Source of the DNA: JAZDLM01 sp043801895
GTDB taxonomy: Bacteria; Patescibacteriota; Kazan-3B-28
Reading direction: 5' to 3'
DNA length: 28,045 nt
NCBI GenBank assembly: GCA_043801895.1
Contig: JAZDLM010000005.1
Span: 1-28,045, forward strand
The notes below the pieces were generated by a model. That model was not told the origin of the DNA and ran no database searches. It saw only the letters and a list, made by a program, of their open reading frames with translations. Made by a program: the position numbers and the translations under genes. Shown here one piece after another: positions 8,492 to 16,197 of this stretch; within the stretch, counting starts at the first letter, position 1, and every line of letters begins with the position of its first letter.

Positions 8492-8521
8492 ATTATGCCT
8501 CAAGCCTTATAAAAATGCCAA
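8492..8521 (-). promoter_or_regulatory. manC promoter, leaderless
   Basis: -35 TTGGCA (8516-8521), 18-bp spacer, -10 CATAAT (8492-8497), then 6 nt to the ATG. Each box matches the consensus at 5 of 6 positions. It lies just downstream of the terminator at 8530-8556. Confidence 0.65.
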
Positions 8522-8529
8522 AGCCAATG

Positions 8530-8556
8530 AAAAAGCGCCGCTTGGACAGCGGCGCT
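8530..8556 (-). terminator. Intrinsic terminator
   Basis: Perfect 9-bp stem AGCGCCGCT/AGCGGCGCT (8548-8556 with 8534-8542), 5-nt loop, then TTTTT on the minus strand. Confidence 0.9.
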
Positions 8557-8964
8557 GTGCACTCTCTCTTTGCCAGTCTGGATAACCGATCAGATCCCCG
8601 CTCTCAGGTAAAGCCCAGGGGGTCGCCATCCGACAAACCCATGCTCTCCTAGCTGATGTGGTCCTTGCTACCGGCACAGCCTTGGGCTGTTTTCTCTCTA
8701 GCTTACGCTAGCGATCTGGCATGGTCGGCCCCCATTATGCAGATAGGGGCCAATAGTAAGGAGCATGTCGCAACATGTCGTTTCCCTCCAACTCCCTGCT
8801 GATGATGTACAGACTTGTAGTCGCAGGCCCCTGCAACTAGGCTGTCATCGTCGCGCCTGTCGTAGCGAGCGATAACACGACGCTGTTGTCGTAGCGGGCG
8901 ATCCCGCCAGGAACATTGCTGCGCACACCAATCACCTCCCTTGGTCTCTGGCTGAGGCAGCAAA
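8530..8964 (-). ncRNA. Candidate structured RNA, about 435 nt
   Basis: Bounded by a divergent promoter near 8972-9001 and a strong terminator. The minus strand contains CTAGC-GTAA-GCTAG and ACAGCC-CAA-GGCTGT, CATGT-TGCG-ACATG, and a 25-bp near-repeat (8849-8873 and 8878-8902, period 29). Near the 5' end, AAGGGAGGTGATT closely matches the complement of the usual 16S 3' end. It stands before a 27-codon GTG frame at 8928-8845 that may be chance or a leader peptide. No RNase P, tmRNA, SRP or 6S signature was found. A longer 86-codon frame looks like translated hairpins. Confidence 0.5.
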
Positions 8965-8971
8965 CAAGTCT

Positions 8972-9001
8972 AGTTTAGCAGGCCCGACGCTGAAGTGTCT
9001 A
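8972..9001 (-). promoter_or_regulatory. Promoter of the 435-nt structured segment
   Basis: -35 TAGACA (8996-9001, 5/6), 18-bp spacer, -10 TAAACT (8972-8977) on the minus strand. The -35 abuts the thpR -10 on the other strand, giving back-to-back promoters. Confidence 0.5.
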
Positions 9002-9007
9002 TATAAT
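9002..9007 (+). promoter_or_regulatory. thpR -10, leaderless
   Basis: Perfect TATAAT ending 8 nt before the thpR ATG; no good -35. A transcript would start at or next to the start codon. Confidence 0.5.
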
Positions 9008-9015
9008 GCTCTTAG

Positions 9016-9573
9016 ATGAACAAGCGCTTATTTATCGCCATTGAGCTGCCCGACTCGTTAATTGACGAACTTAGTTTATCGATCGACCGACTGAAATCCG
9101 TCAGCGGGCTCAAAACTGTCGATAAGCATCAGCTACATTTAACACTCGCTTTTCTGGGCAATATCGATACTGCGTCTATCCCCAAGCTTTTCACTATTAT
9201 TACCGAATCTATTTCAAACATTCAGCCGTTAAATATCATCGTTGGCACACCGGAAATATTTCTCGGGGTAGATGATTTTCGCGGCGTGTGGATAGCGGTT
9301 CAAGCTACTGCTGCGCTGACTATCTTAGTCAGTAAATTGCGCCAGCAGCTACTTGCCAGCGGCTTTACCATCGACAACAAACCATTCCGCCCACACATTA
9401 CCCTGGCTCGTTCTGGTTATCAGCCGGATGCCCGAGCAGTACAAAGTATCCTGAAACAATGGGGCGATGGTCCCTTCCCGCCTGCTTCGGCCAGCACTGT
9501 CTCATTAATCTCCAGCCAACTTACTCCCCAGGGCTCGATTTACACCACCGAGTTCTCCGCTAAACTTGACTAG
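9016..9573 (+). CDS. thpR: RNA 2',3'-cyclic phosphodiesterase (2'-5' RNA ligase family)
   Basis: A 185-aa protein of the 2H phosphoesterase family. The two catalytic HxTx motifs are plain: HLTLAFLG near residue 37 and HITLAR near residue 125, at the usual spacing. The N-terminus RLFIAIELPD is also characteristic. Enzymes of this family open 2',3'-cyclic phosphates on RNA ends and can show 2'-5' ligase activity in vitro. The cellular role in bacteria is uncertain. It has its own leaderless-type promoter, and its last codons contain the -35 of the next gene. Confidence 0.92.
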   Translation: MNKRLFIAIELPDSLIDELSLSIDRLKSVSGLKTVDKHQLHLTLAFLGNIDTASIPKLFTIITESISNIQPLNIIVGTPEIFLGVDDFRGVWIAVQATAALTILVSKLRQQLLASGFTIDNKPFRPHITLARSGYQPDARAVQSILKQWGDGPFPPASASTVSLISSQLTPQGSIYTTEFSAKLD

Positions 9574-9594
9574 AGAGTCTTTTCGTGGTATAAT
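9566..9594 (+). promoter_or_regulatory. Strong sigma70 promoter, leaderless
   Basis: TTGACT (9566-9571), 17-bp spacer, TATAAT (9589-9594), then 7 nt to the ATG at 9602. This is the best vegetative promoter in the window, and its -35 overlaps the end of thpR. Confidence 0.8.
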
Positions 9595-9601
9595 AGAAAG
9601 A

Positions 9602-10519
9602 ATGAAAGACTCAAACCATTTCCGCCGGTTTATCAAGCTAGCAAAAAGCGAGCTGCGCATCACTTTGGCAATGTTGGCATTTCTGGGTATCGCTGTCGGG
9701 TTAATTGCCAACGATCGCGAGGAAATTGCTGGCGACCAAACAATGGCCACGCCCGCGGACAAGAGTGTCTCAGTGGCGACAACCTCTCCGATCTTGACGA
9801 TCAATGGTATCCCGGCGCAGGGCTTGAATTTCACCGCCAAAATCGATTCGAGTCTGTATAAAGTAACAAATGGCTGGATCGGTGCTGCGCAAAATTTGGC
9901 AACCGGAAACGGCGGCACTTATGGTCTTAGTACCGATAAAACTTACACCTACAAAGCTCAGCTCGACGAACCCTTTACCGGCATGTTGCAATTGAGTGGC
10001 CAGTTCCAGTCGGTGAAAGTAAACAACAATCAGCTCGTCCCCACACAACCGTTCGTTCGATTGAATAACGCCGACGCTCTGGTGATCAGTTTTACCGGTG
10101 GCAATCAAAACATTATTTCTTATCTGAAAATCGTTAGCGCGACCGCCGGCTTAACTGTGGCCAGTCTACCCAACGCTTCTTTATATATCGTGCCGAGCCC
10201 GGTCGAGGTAACCGTTGGCCAACAACTTAACTTACGCGTAATGTCGGTGAACCCGCTCGGACAAGCAGTAACGGTCAGCCCGAATTGGACGATCGTGCGA
10301 AATTCCAACAACGCGGTGTCGCTTAGTAGTGGTGGTCAAATCACCGGCCTGGCCCTCGGCAACGCATTGGCAGTAGCACAAGTCGGGAGCGCCAAAGCAT
10401 CGGTTGAGATTACCGTGAAGCCTGCCGATAAACCATCGGCCTTAGGGATAGTTGCTGAGCGGATGACCCCCAATTTCACCGCTACCCTCCAGAATCTATT
10501 CGCCAAACTCGGCCAATAA
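9602..10519 (+). CDS. Membrane-anchored Ig-like (BIG2-type) surface protein
   Basis: A 305-aa protein starting MKDSNHFRRFIKLAKSELRI. One membrane helix (ITLAMLAFLGIAVGLIA) near residues 20-37 anchors it. The rest should face outward and is rich in Thr, Asn, Ser and Val. The C-terminal part, from IVPSPVEVTVGQQLNLRV to ASVEITVKP, reads like a bacterial Ig-like type 2 domain, including a SSGGQITGLALGNALA turn. The middle (TYGLSTDKTYTYKAQL onward) is beta-rich and unrecognised. Its N-terminus shares the RFI..(x)EL.I.LA...LG...G pattern with the two small proteins at 11241 and 11529. The start at 9602 is set by the leaderless promoter. Confidence 0.7.
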   Translation: MKDSNHFRRFIKLAKSELRITLAMLAFLGIAVGLIANDREEIAGDQTMATPADKSVSVATTSPILTINGIPAQGLNFTAKIDSSLYKVTNGWIGAAQNLATGNGGTYGLSTDKTYTYKAQLDEPFTGMLQLSGQFQSVKVNNNQLVPTQPFVRLNNADALVISFTGGNQNIISYLKIVSATAGLTVASLPNASLYIVPSPVEVTVGQQLNLRVMSVNPLGQAVTVSPNWTIVRNSNNAVSLSSGGQITGLALGNALAVAQVGSAKASVEITVKPADKPSALGIVAERMTPNFTATLQNLFAKLGQ

Positions 10520-10548
10520 CAGTCCGAGCAGCCAGCCGTCTTCGCGAG

Positions 10549-10569
10549 AGCCCCCCAAGGAGGCTTTTT
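10549..10569 (+). terminator. Intrinsic terminator after the Ig-like gene
   Basis: AGCC...GGCT stem with an inner CC/GG pair and a CAA loop, followed by TTTTT. Confidence 0.65.
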
Positions 10570-10599
10570 GAAAAACTTGCTCCTAGAGCATAAAAAGTC

Positions 10600-10628
10600 T
10601 TGACACTCCCGTTAAGCCGTGTTAACCT
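10600..10628 (+). promoter_or_regulatory. Promoter of the structured segment / 38-codon frame
   Basis: Perfect -35 TTGACA (10600-10605) and a 17-bp spacer, but the -10 is weak (TAACCT, 10623-10628). Confidence 0.5.
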
Positions 10629-10663
10629 GAGAGTACTGTATTGTTGTACCAGGAGGTTCGTGT

Positions 10664-10780
10664 ATGACGATTCGCGGCCCGACCGTAGCGGCTATTAGCC
10701 GCTACTACTTGTGCAACGACCACGGCCTGGACGGCGGCGCCGGCCCCGGTGGGGGCAGCGGCGTGAGCATCACCAGCTAG
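10664..10780 (+). CDS. Possible 38-aa peptide with consensus ribosome site
   Basis: AGGAGG (10651-10656) lies 7 nt before ATG, the best Shine-Dalgarno on this strand. The frame starts MTIRGPTVAAISRYYLCNDH and ends with a Gly-rich tail before TAG. It has no membrane helix and no clear precursor motif. Its DNA also forms a perfect 9-bp hairpin over VAAISRY codons, so it may be a leader peptide or part of a structured RNA that only looks coding. Confidence 0.35.
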   Translation: MTIRGPTVAAISRYYLCNDHGLDGGAGPGGGSGVSITS

Positions 10781-11027
10781 GCGCGCGGAGGCGCCACGAA
10801 CCATGACATTCAGAGAGTAGCCGGCCCCTGGCTCGAGGACGAAATCAGGGGACCAGCCGGCGTGCAATAGAGCCGCAACCGTTCGTTCTGCTTCTAGCAG
10901 GATTGGGCGCTGTTGGACGGGTGGCGAAATTGGCGTAACAGCTTCTATCGATGAAGCTGCGCCCGCGGCAATGCCGCACCCCACCGCCCCACCGCGCTAG
11001 AGCGGCAAGCTCCAAATCACTCGTCCG

Positions 11028-11124
11028 AAACCCCCGTTCTTGTGTCAGCCAGCCTAACGACGGCCTGTAAGGCCCAGCGGTTAACCCCGCATCTAGGCAG
11101 TGCTGCGCATGAGAACGGGTTTTT
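11028..11124 (+). terminator. Terminator with a long enclosed loop
   Basis: AAACCC(C)CGTTCT at 11028-11040 pairs with AGAACGGGTTT from 11112, followed by a T-tract. About 70 nt with their own hairpins sit inside. Confidence 0.5.
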
Positions 11125-11150
11125 CTTTATCCCCTCTCGGTAGAGCAGTG

Positions 11151-11183
11151 AATCAGCCCCCTTGACGAAAGGCTGATTTTTTT
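11151..11183 (+). terminator. Second intrinsic terminator
   Basis: AATCAGCC (11151-11158) pairs with GGCTGATT (11171-11178), followed by seven T. It insulates the next gene. Confidence 0.8.
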
Positions 11184-11194
11184 GCGTAATCCTG

Positions 11195-11200
11195 TATAAT
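11195..11200 (+). promoter_or_regulatory. -10 of the small membrane-protein pair
   Basis: Perfect TATAAT about 40 nt before the ATG at 11241; the -35 is poor. Unlike its neighbours this gene has a normal 5' leader with GGGGAG before the ATG. Confidence 0.5.
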
Positions 11201-11240
11201 AAAGCCGAAATTATATCTGCGTTAATTTGGGGAGCTATTC

Positions 11241-11492
11241 ATGAAAGCACAGCACAAGTTTTTCCGCTTTATCGAAGCGGAACTTACTATTATATTGGCG
11301 GTGATTTTACTCTTGGGCGTTCTGATCGGTTATTCCTGGGCCATGGGGGTTTTAAGGTCGGCTCCGGGAGGCGAAGAACCGCTAAGCAGCGGGATCACAG
11401 CACGAGACGAAACCCAGAAACCACTTACATGGTGGCAGGGTTTATTTGTAAAAAATACCAAGACCACGGCGGTCCCCATCACCAAAAAATAA
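11241..11492 (+). CDS. Small single-pass membrane protein (RFIExEL family), copy 1
   Basis: An 83-aa protein: short basic N-terminus, FRFIEAELTIILAV, then one helix (IILAVILLLGVLIGYSW), then a polar tail with a PLTWWQGLF patch. GGGGAG lies 7 nt before the ATG. Its first 35 residues match the product at 11529 closely and the Ig-like protein at 9602 more loosely. No known family comes to mind. The position of FIExEL just before the helix suggests a membrane-surface or helix-packing role, but that is a guess. Confidence 0.75.
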   Translation: MKAQHKFFRFIEAELTIILAVILLLGVLIGYSWAMGVLRSAPGGEEPLSSGITARDETQKPLTWWQGLFVKNTKTTAVPITKK

Positions 11493-11528
11493 TCTGAAGC
11501 AGCTTTATATTAGCTAAGGTCGAAGCAG

Positions 11529-11702
11529 ATGAAATTTAATCAAAAAGCTACCCGCTTTATCGAGACCGAACTTGTCATTATCTTGGCGGTTGTTTTACTG
11601 CTGGGGGTCTTAGTTGGCTATTCTTTAGCCTACAGCAAAACCCAAGCGACGGTATCAGCCCCAACTCGGTCAGTCCCTACTATCGAGACCGGCCTGCAGT
11701 AA
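11529..11702 (+). CDS. Small single-pass membrane protein (RFIExEL family), copy 2
   Basis: A 57-aa protein starting MKFNQKATRFIETELVII, with one helix (LVIILAVVLLLGVLVGYSLAY) and a short Ser/Thr/Pro tail. AAGG lies 9 nt before the ATG, 36 bp after the stop of copy 1, so they are co-transcribed. The membrane halves of the two are nearly the same (ILAV.LLLGVL.GYS), while the tails differ. This points to a duplication with only the anchor kept. Confidence 0.75.
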   Translation: MKFNQKATRFIETELVIILAVVLLLGVLVGYSLAYSKTQATVSAPTRSVPTIETGLQ

Positions 11703-11727
11703 GAACCAACCGGAACTGTTGCGCAAA

Positions 11728-11750
11728 GACCGCCTCTTCGTGGGGCGGTC
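11728..11750. terminator. Hairpin between convergent genes
   Basis: GACCGCC/GGCGGTC stem. The minus-strand side is followed by TTTG, the plus side by no T-run, so it best serves the large gene at 11785-16125. Confidence 0.45.
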
Positions 11751-11784
11751 CTAGGCTATTATTGCCTAGCGCTAGATACCAAGC

Positions 11785-14700
11785 CTACTTGAGCGACTCC
11801 AGAAATGTGTGGATATCACCCAATAGTCCGGTTTCTCCGCTTTCCTCGGACGCTTGTATGGCCATCTCCGCATAATGGCGCGCCTCTTCTCGACTACCGC
11901 CAGCTCGAACCGTCGCTTTGGCAAACTCAAATAGATCCCACGGCTCGTCCTGTTTTTCCAAGCCAGCCAAGCCAGTTTCAAACACCTTCTTTAGTTCCGG
12001 CCAATTTAATTGCGTCTGCGCTTTATCATCGGGGGAGAAACCCGATGCGCGTGCTATCGCTTCTAGGGTATAACCGCGAGCACTAAATTTGTCAAAGCTG
12101 CAATTTTTCAATAGATTAATCCAGCGCCACATTGCTCCACGAGTTACATCCTGACTACCGCTAGACAATAATTTCATCGTGCAGAATACCATTTCGGCTG
12201 TTACCATGGCTACATTACTCAGGTCTCCTCTCTTTTCTGCCTTAGCCCTAGTTCGGCTGAAAATCTCCAGCGCAAGTTGGTAGTTTCCTTTGTCTCTCTC
12301 GCGGAATCCCTCGGTAATCTCAATAGTTATTACCGCACTGGTACGCCCAACCTTCTCTGCGCCAACCCGCGCCTCTTGATAGTAACGATCCGCGCCAGCA
12401 ACGTCACCATTCATTAAACTAATCTCTCCTAATTTAACCAGAATACTGGGGAGGTCTCCGACTTCACCGTTTTCGCGAGCAATCTTAAGTGCTTTTTCTA
12501 GTTCTATTCTGGCTCTATCCAGCTCTCCTAGCTTTTGGTACCGCGACGCGATATCGTAGTATACGGCCATCTCTTCGCTTGGGGAACTTGCCCACTTTAA
12601 AGCCTCTAGGTGCTGATCGATCGACTCCCGACGTTTATCCAGTAATACCAACCGGAGCCCGATGGCTTGATGCAGCCGAAAGCGAGCCTCTCGGTACTGT
12701 CTACCTAGTACAGTTTCTCCGTTGGCCCTTACGGTGGTTGGTTTTTGCATTTCAGCCTCCATTAATTCAAGCGCGGAAGAGGCTCGATTGATTGCAGTTT
12801 CATTCCCAGCCTTATCTCCTTGCGGCCATTTAATTTGTGCGTTTTCTATATACAAGTTTGATAGTGTAATTAAATCGTTGGGCGACATTGCCGACATATC
12901 TACGCCGTGAAATTCCACGAAGAGGGATGTGGCATCATTAATTTTCTCATTGGCCCGATCGTAATGAAGCATTTTGGCACGCAATAAACGAGCCGCCAGT
13001 AATAAATTATCGATGTGGTCATGAACCACTTTTTCCAGCACCTTGTCATCTAGCTCCCGCTGTGGCGCATCTTCGGCTTTACTGGGAGAGTCTATGGATT
13101 TCCATTGTTGCCCACGCAGTTGAGCTAACGCCCTAGAGGCATAATCTACCTGAGATAATACGCCCCCCCACAGAAAGTCGCGATCTAGCTGCCTCGCATA
13201 ATCATTGATAATCAATAGCGTCCCAACATAATCATCGCTATGCCGCGAGTGGTGCACCCGCAGTGACAAATTATCCGAATCGGTCTTCCGAATATATTGA
13301 GCCATCAATCTGTGCTTGAATCTAACCTCATGGTCTGCGATCGTTCGATAAATCGCCTCGCCGACATCTGGGTTGATAACAGCATATCGGTCGCCCCCCA
13401 TAGATCTAATAAATCCAGATTTAACTGCAACCTGTAATTCCTCCCGGATTTGAGCCGGGTCAGCGTCACGGTCCAAACACATCAACTCGTCAATTGAAAA
13501 ATCTGAACCTACCACCGTCCCATCAGCCAGTCGCATCCTTAATGGCGCGGGTTGCTCCTTGAATCGCTTCGCTTCGATACCGCTAATATCCCTTGCGTCA
13601 AAATCTTCATCGGCTATCCACGGCGCCTCTCCGCTATTTTTACGCACTAACATGTAAACAGTTTCTGGGGTCATAGAGCCATCATGCAATTTTTGCTCGG
13701 CCTTAAAGTAGCCGCGCTCCGGTTCGTACAGCGTCCATCGCTTCATACAACTTTCGAAAGCCAAAAAACTTCCACTGGTCGTCCTCGACAAATCCCAAAA
13801 AATTCTCCGAAATAGACGAACATCCTCATCGTCTCTAAAGTCTTGCCTATCCAAGCGAACGCAAGCATTGGCAGCTTTCCACCACAGCTCTTTGGTCTGT
13901 TGCCACCAAGTGTCAATCTCTTCGCGATTGCGCGGATCACCAGTGAAAATCGGCAGCGCGGTATTCAGTTCGGTAGTTTCAATTCCCACTACTTTCGTCA
14001 ATTCTTCATAAGAAGCAGGATCACCATCCCCGCCAGCCTCGGTAGGCCGGGTTGTTACTATCATGTATGCACCCGAGTCCTGGATTTGTTGCAACACATC
14101 TTTAGTGAGCGCCGTTGAGTCATCATCAAAAAACTGCGCGTCTTCCAGCAGCGCCACTATCTGTTCTTCTCCAGCCATTCGCTTAAAGATCTTGCCGATC
14201 AATTCAGCTCGTTTTTCCGCGATGTCCTGCGGATCTTTTTCCAAGGCTGTCACCATCGGCGTTTTCTCAAATCTCGTCCCTAGCACCGGGTTAAGAATAG
14301 CTAGAGCTTCAACCAGCTCAGGGTACCCAGCGGATACCATTTTAGTTCTTTCGTCCGCGCTCATCCCCTCCATATCCAACATGTTGTCGAATAAATCTCG
14401 CCACACGGCGAAGGCTTGTTTGCGAGTAAATTTTTCCGCTCGTCCAAAGAAAGCTCCGCTTCCCTCGCGTTTCTTTTGCGCCCAAAACTCAGCTACCAAA
14501 GCCGATTTACCAAACCCCTGCCGCCCTACTATCAATTGCCCGCCGCCGCCTCGCCGCTTTGCCACTTCGTAGCCTCGATGTAAGCTCGCTAATTCCTTGT
14601 CCCGGCCAACCAGCTCGTCCGCTCGCAACAATTCGTAACGCCCCTTCATTTCATTGATCACGAATCTGTGCCGAGGCTCAGCTTCATTTTTGTAAAGCTT

Positions 14701-16125
14701 GGGTGACAACTCCTCAAACTCGCATACCTGTGTTCCAACTCGTCGCATTAAACTTTCATCCACCAATAACACATTCCCCGGGTTGTCCTCTTGAGCCCCT
14801 CGATGAGCTAGCACCACTCCGCGGCCCAACACCGTTCGCTCGCCCCCCATCACAATGGCGATGGCATTAGAACGAGCGGCTGACATTGAAAACTCAACAC
14901 CCAGCTCACGCAATTTATCAACCATTCGCAACCCAGCGCGAACTCCGTCCCGATCGCTGCTGCTGGCCACGAAGTTAGCCATGATCGTTTCGCCGTCCAT
15001 CTTATCAACATCTCCACCAGACCGAGAGATAATATCAAACATATCGGAGATGATCTGGTTCGCTTCGGCGAAACCTCGTTCATTAATTTTGGGCAGTTGC
15101 ACCACCAACGTGCAGACCTCGTAGCCGCCCATATCTGACTTGGCGCCTTTAAGATATTCAAATCGCAAATCTCGTCGCCGCGCTGGCGAGATAAATCTCT
15201 CAATGGCTCGAACTTCGGCCGCTACATCTTCGACCGACCGTGGCTTGTTTTGGTGGGCATCCCAACCCGGCACCGTCGCGCCCTCTACCAGATTCACTTC
15301 AGCGATCCGATAGGCTCCATCATGAATACCGCTGAATCCAACTTCCAGCGTCTCGGATTTGCTTAGTTTCAGAAAGGCCAGCTCAGACAACCCGATCCCG
15401 CCGGCGCCGGCATACTTCTGCGCGACTTCGGCCCCATCCACCGCAGCCCCTACCATCAATGCTTTCTTTTCTTGCGAGTCGCCGTAACCAATCAGCGACA
15501 CATCGCCAACATCGATGCCGATGCGAATATTGTATTTGCTTAAGTTTCGCCGCAGTATATCGGCCGCATAAACCGCTTGCTCCACACCGCCCTCGCACAG
15601 ACCTCGCGCGCCATCTCCCAAAAACTTATCGCCCTTTATCCCGCATTGCCGAAACACCGCCATGATCTCATCGTGAATCGGTAAATAAGAATGCTGAGCG
15701 ATCTCTTCGATAGCCGACTTGTCCGGTCGGTTGGTTTGTGATTCCAAGAATCGCTGGAACTTCTCGTTTAGCTCGATCGTGGAATAGGCAATATCAATCC
15801 TGATTATCGCTACACCCCTTTTCTCGATCCGTCCCTTTTCGTCTAATTCGCGGTTGGCAAAACTCTGAAAACACTTTTCGCGAAGCATCTCCAGATATTT
15901 GGGGTCGTGGGTCAACCCGTCCTCAGTATCATAAACCAGCGCCCAAGTTGGGTCCGGCGCCGCATCCTGCAACTCAGCCGGCTGCTCTATAGCAGCGGCC
16001 TGGGCGGCCTGTTCTTGCTCCACCCGACTTTCTATTTGCCTAGCGGCTACCCCCCCGTCGCCCCGTTCGGCCTGTGGTGACCCTTGCAAATCCTCTTGAT
16101 TACCCCCCAGATCAATATCTTCCAT
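11785..16125 (-). CDS. Tandem cyclase-like / P-loop ATPase / TPR protein (soluble adenylyl cyclase architecture)
   Basis: A 1446-aa soluble protein. Residues about 100-280 form a class III nucleotide cyclase fold, with VAIIRIDIAYST (first metal Asp, D111) and GDKFLGDGARGL (second metal Asp, D171). Residues about 335-490 form a second such fold, without the metal Asp but with DKMDGETIMANF (K375) and GRGVVLAHRG (R442). The two domains complement each other as in animal soluble adenylyl cyclase. Then LVGRDKEL opens an AAA/STAND-type ATPase with Walker A GRQGFGKS (about 534-541) and Walker B VALLEDAQFFDDD. The C-terminal 400 residues are helical TPR-like repeats (YYDIASRYQKLGELDRARIE, LGEISLMNGDVAGADRYY). 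The conserved cyclase Asn is missing in both domains, so activity is unproven. GGAG precedes the ATG. Confidence 0.85.
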   Translation of the reverse strand: MEDIDLGGNQEDLQGSPQAERGDGGVAARQIESRVEQEQAAQAAAIEQPAELQDAAPDPTWALVYDTEDGLTHDPKYLEMLREKCFQSFANRELDEKGRIEKRGVAIIRIDIAYSTIELNEKFQRFLESQTNRPDKSAIEEIAQHSYLPIHDEIMAVFRQCGIKGDKFLGDGARGLCEGGVEQAVYAADILRRNLSKYNIRIGIDVGDVSLIGYGDSQEKKALMVGAAVDGAEVAQKYAGAGGIGLSELAFLKLSKSETLEVGFSGIHDGAYRIAEVNLVEGATVPGWDAHQNKPRSVEDVAAEVRAIERFISPARRRDLRFEYLKGAKSDMGGYEVCTLVVQLPKINERGFAEANQIISDMFDIISRSGGDVDKMDGETIMANFVASSSDRDGVRAGLRMVDKLRELGVEFSMSAARSNAIAIVMGGERTVLGRGVVLAHRGAQEDNPGNVLLVDESLMRRVGTQVCEFEELSPKLYKNEAEPRHRFVINEMKGRYELLRADELVGRDKELASLHRGYEVAKRRGGGGQLIVGRQGFGKSALVAEFWAQKKREGSGAFFGRAEKFTRKQAFAVWRDLFDNMLDMEGMSADERTKMVSAGYPELVEALAILNPVLGTRFEKTPMVTALEKDPQDIAEKRAELIGKIFKRMAGEEQIVALLEDAQFFDDDSTALTKDVLQQIQDSGAYMIVTTRPTEAGGDGDPASYEELTKVVGIETTELNTALPIFTGDPRNREEIDTWWQQTKELWWKAANACVRLDRQDFRDDEDVRLFRRIFWDLSRTTSGSFLAFESCMKRWTLYEPERGYFKAEQKLHDGSMTPETVYMLVRKNSGEAPWIADEDFDARDISGIEAKRFKEQPAPLRMRLADGTVVGSDFSIDELMCLDRDADPAQIREELQVAVKSGFIRSMGGDRYAVINPDVGEAIYRTIADHEVRFKHRLMAQYIRKTDSDNLSLRVHHSRHSDDYVGTLLIINDYARQLDRDFLWGGVLSQVDYASRALAQLRGQQWKSIDSPSKAEDAPQRELDDKVLEKVVHDHIDNLLLAARLLRAKMLHYDRANEKINDATSLFVEFHGVDMSAMSPNDLITLSNLYIENAQIKWPQGDKAGNETAINRASSALELMEAEMQKPTTVRANGETVLGRQYREARFRLHQAIGLRLVLLDKRRESIDQHLEALKWASSPSEEMAVYYDIASRYQKLGELDRARIELEKALKIARENGEVGDLPSILVKLGEISLMNGDVAGADRYYQEARVGAEKVGRTSAVITIEITEGFRERDKGNYQLALEIFSRTRAKAEKRGDLSNVAMVTAEMVFCTMKLLSSGSQDVTRGAMWRWINLLKNCSFDKFSARGYTLEAIARASGFSPDDKAQTQLNWPELKKVFETGLAGLEKQDEPWDLFEFAKATVRAGGSREEARHYAEMAIQASEESGETGLLGDIHTFLESLK

Positions 16126-16168
16126 CTGGTTAGTGCTCCAGATACGGGTTTATCCGGTAGATAGCCGA

Positions 16169-16197
16169 AGCGTACCCCAAATTGGCAATTTTGTCAA
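16169..16197 (-). promoter_or_regulatory. Promoter of the cyclase-like gene
   Basis: Perfect -35 TTGACA (16192-16197), 17-bp spacer, weak -10 TACGCT (16169-16174). The tgt stop codon TGA lies inside the -35 box. Confidence 0.5.

Larger units (their letters stand above)
10630..11124 (+). ncRNA. Candidate large structured RNA, about 490 nt
   Basis: A 720-bp gap between two genes of the same small family. Perfect hairpins visible on the plus strand include GTAGCGGCT-ATT-AGCCGCTAC, CAGCTTC/GAAGCTG, GCGGC-AAT-GCCGC and GGCCT-GTA-AGGCC. A long GCCGG-CCCCTG / CAGGGG-(ACCA)-GCCGGC stem is also present. A closing stem, AAACCC(C)CGTTCT (11028-11040) with AGAACGGGTTT (from 11112), runs into TTTTTCTTT, so the last 95 nt form a terminator-closed domain. 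Near the 5' end is a 38-codon frame with an ideal ribosome site. It could be a regulatory leader, an mRNA for a small peptide, or a stand-alone RNA. Confidence 0.45.

Noticed and set aside
8703..8963. 86-codon minus-strand frame
   Set aside because: Translates hairpins and a repeated DNA segment; TTG start and no ribosome site at that start.
8530..8964. RNase P, tmRNA, SRP or 6S RNA
   Set aside because: None of their conserved core sequences was found in any of the four structured segments.
10622..10984. 120-codon minus-strand frame opposite the structured segment
   Set aside because: Low-complexity Ala/Val/Gly product, no ribosome site, opposite to promoter and terminator direction.
12489..12791. 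100-codon plus-strand frame inside the cyclase-like gene
   Set aside because: Mirror of the strong minus-strand coding frame, no family features.
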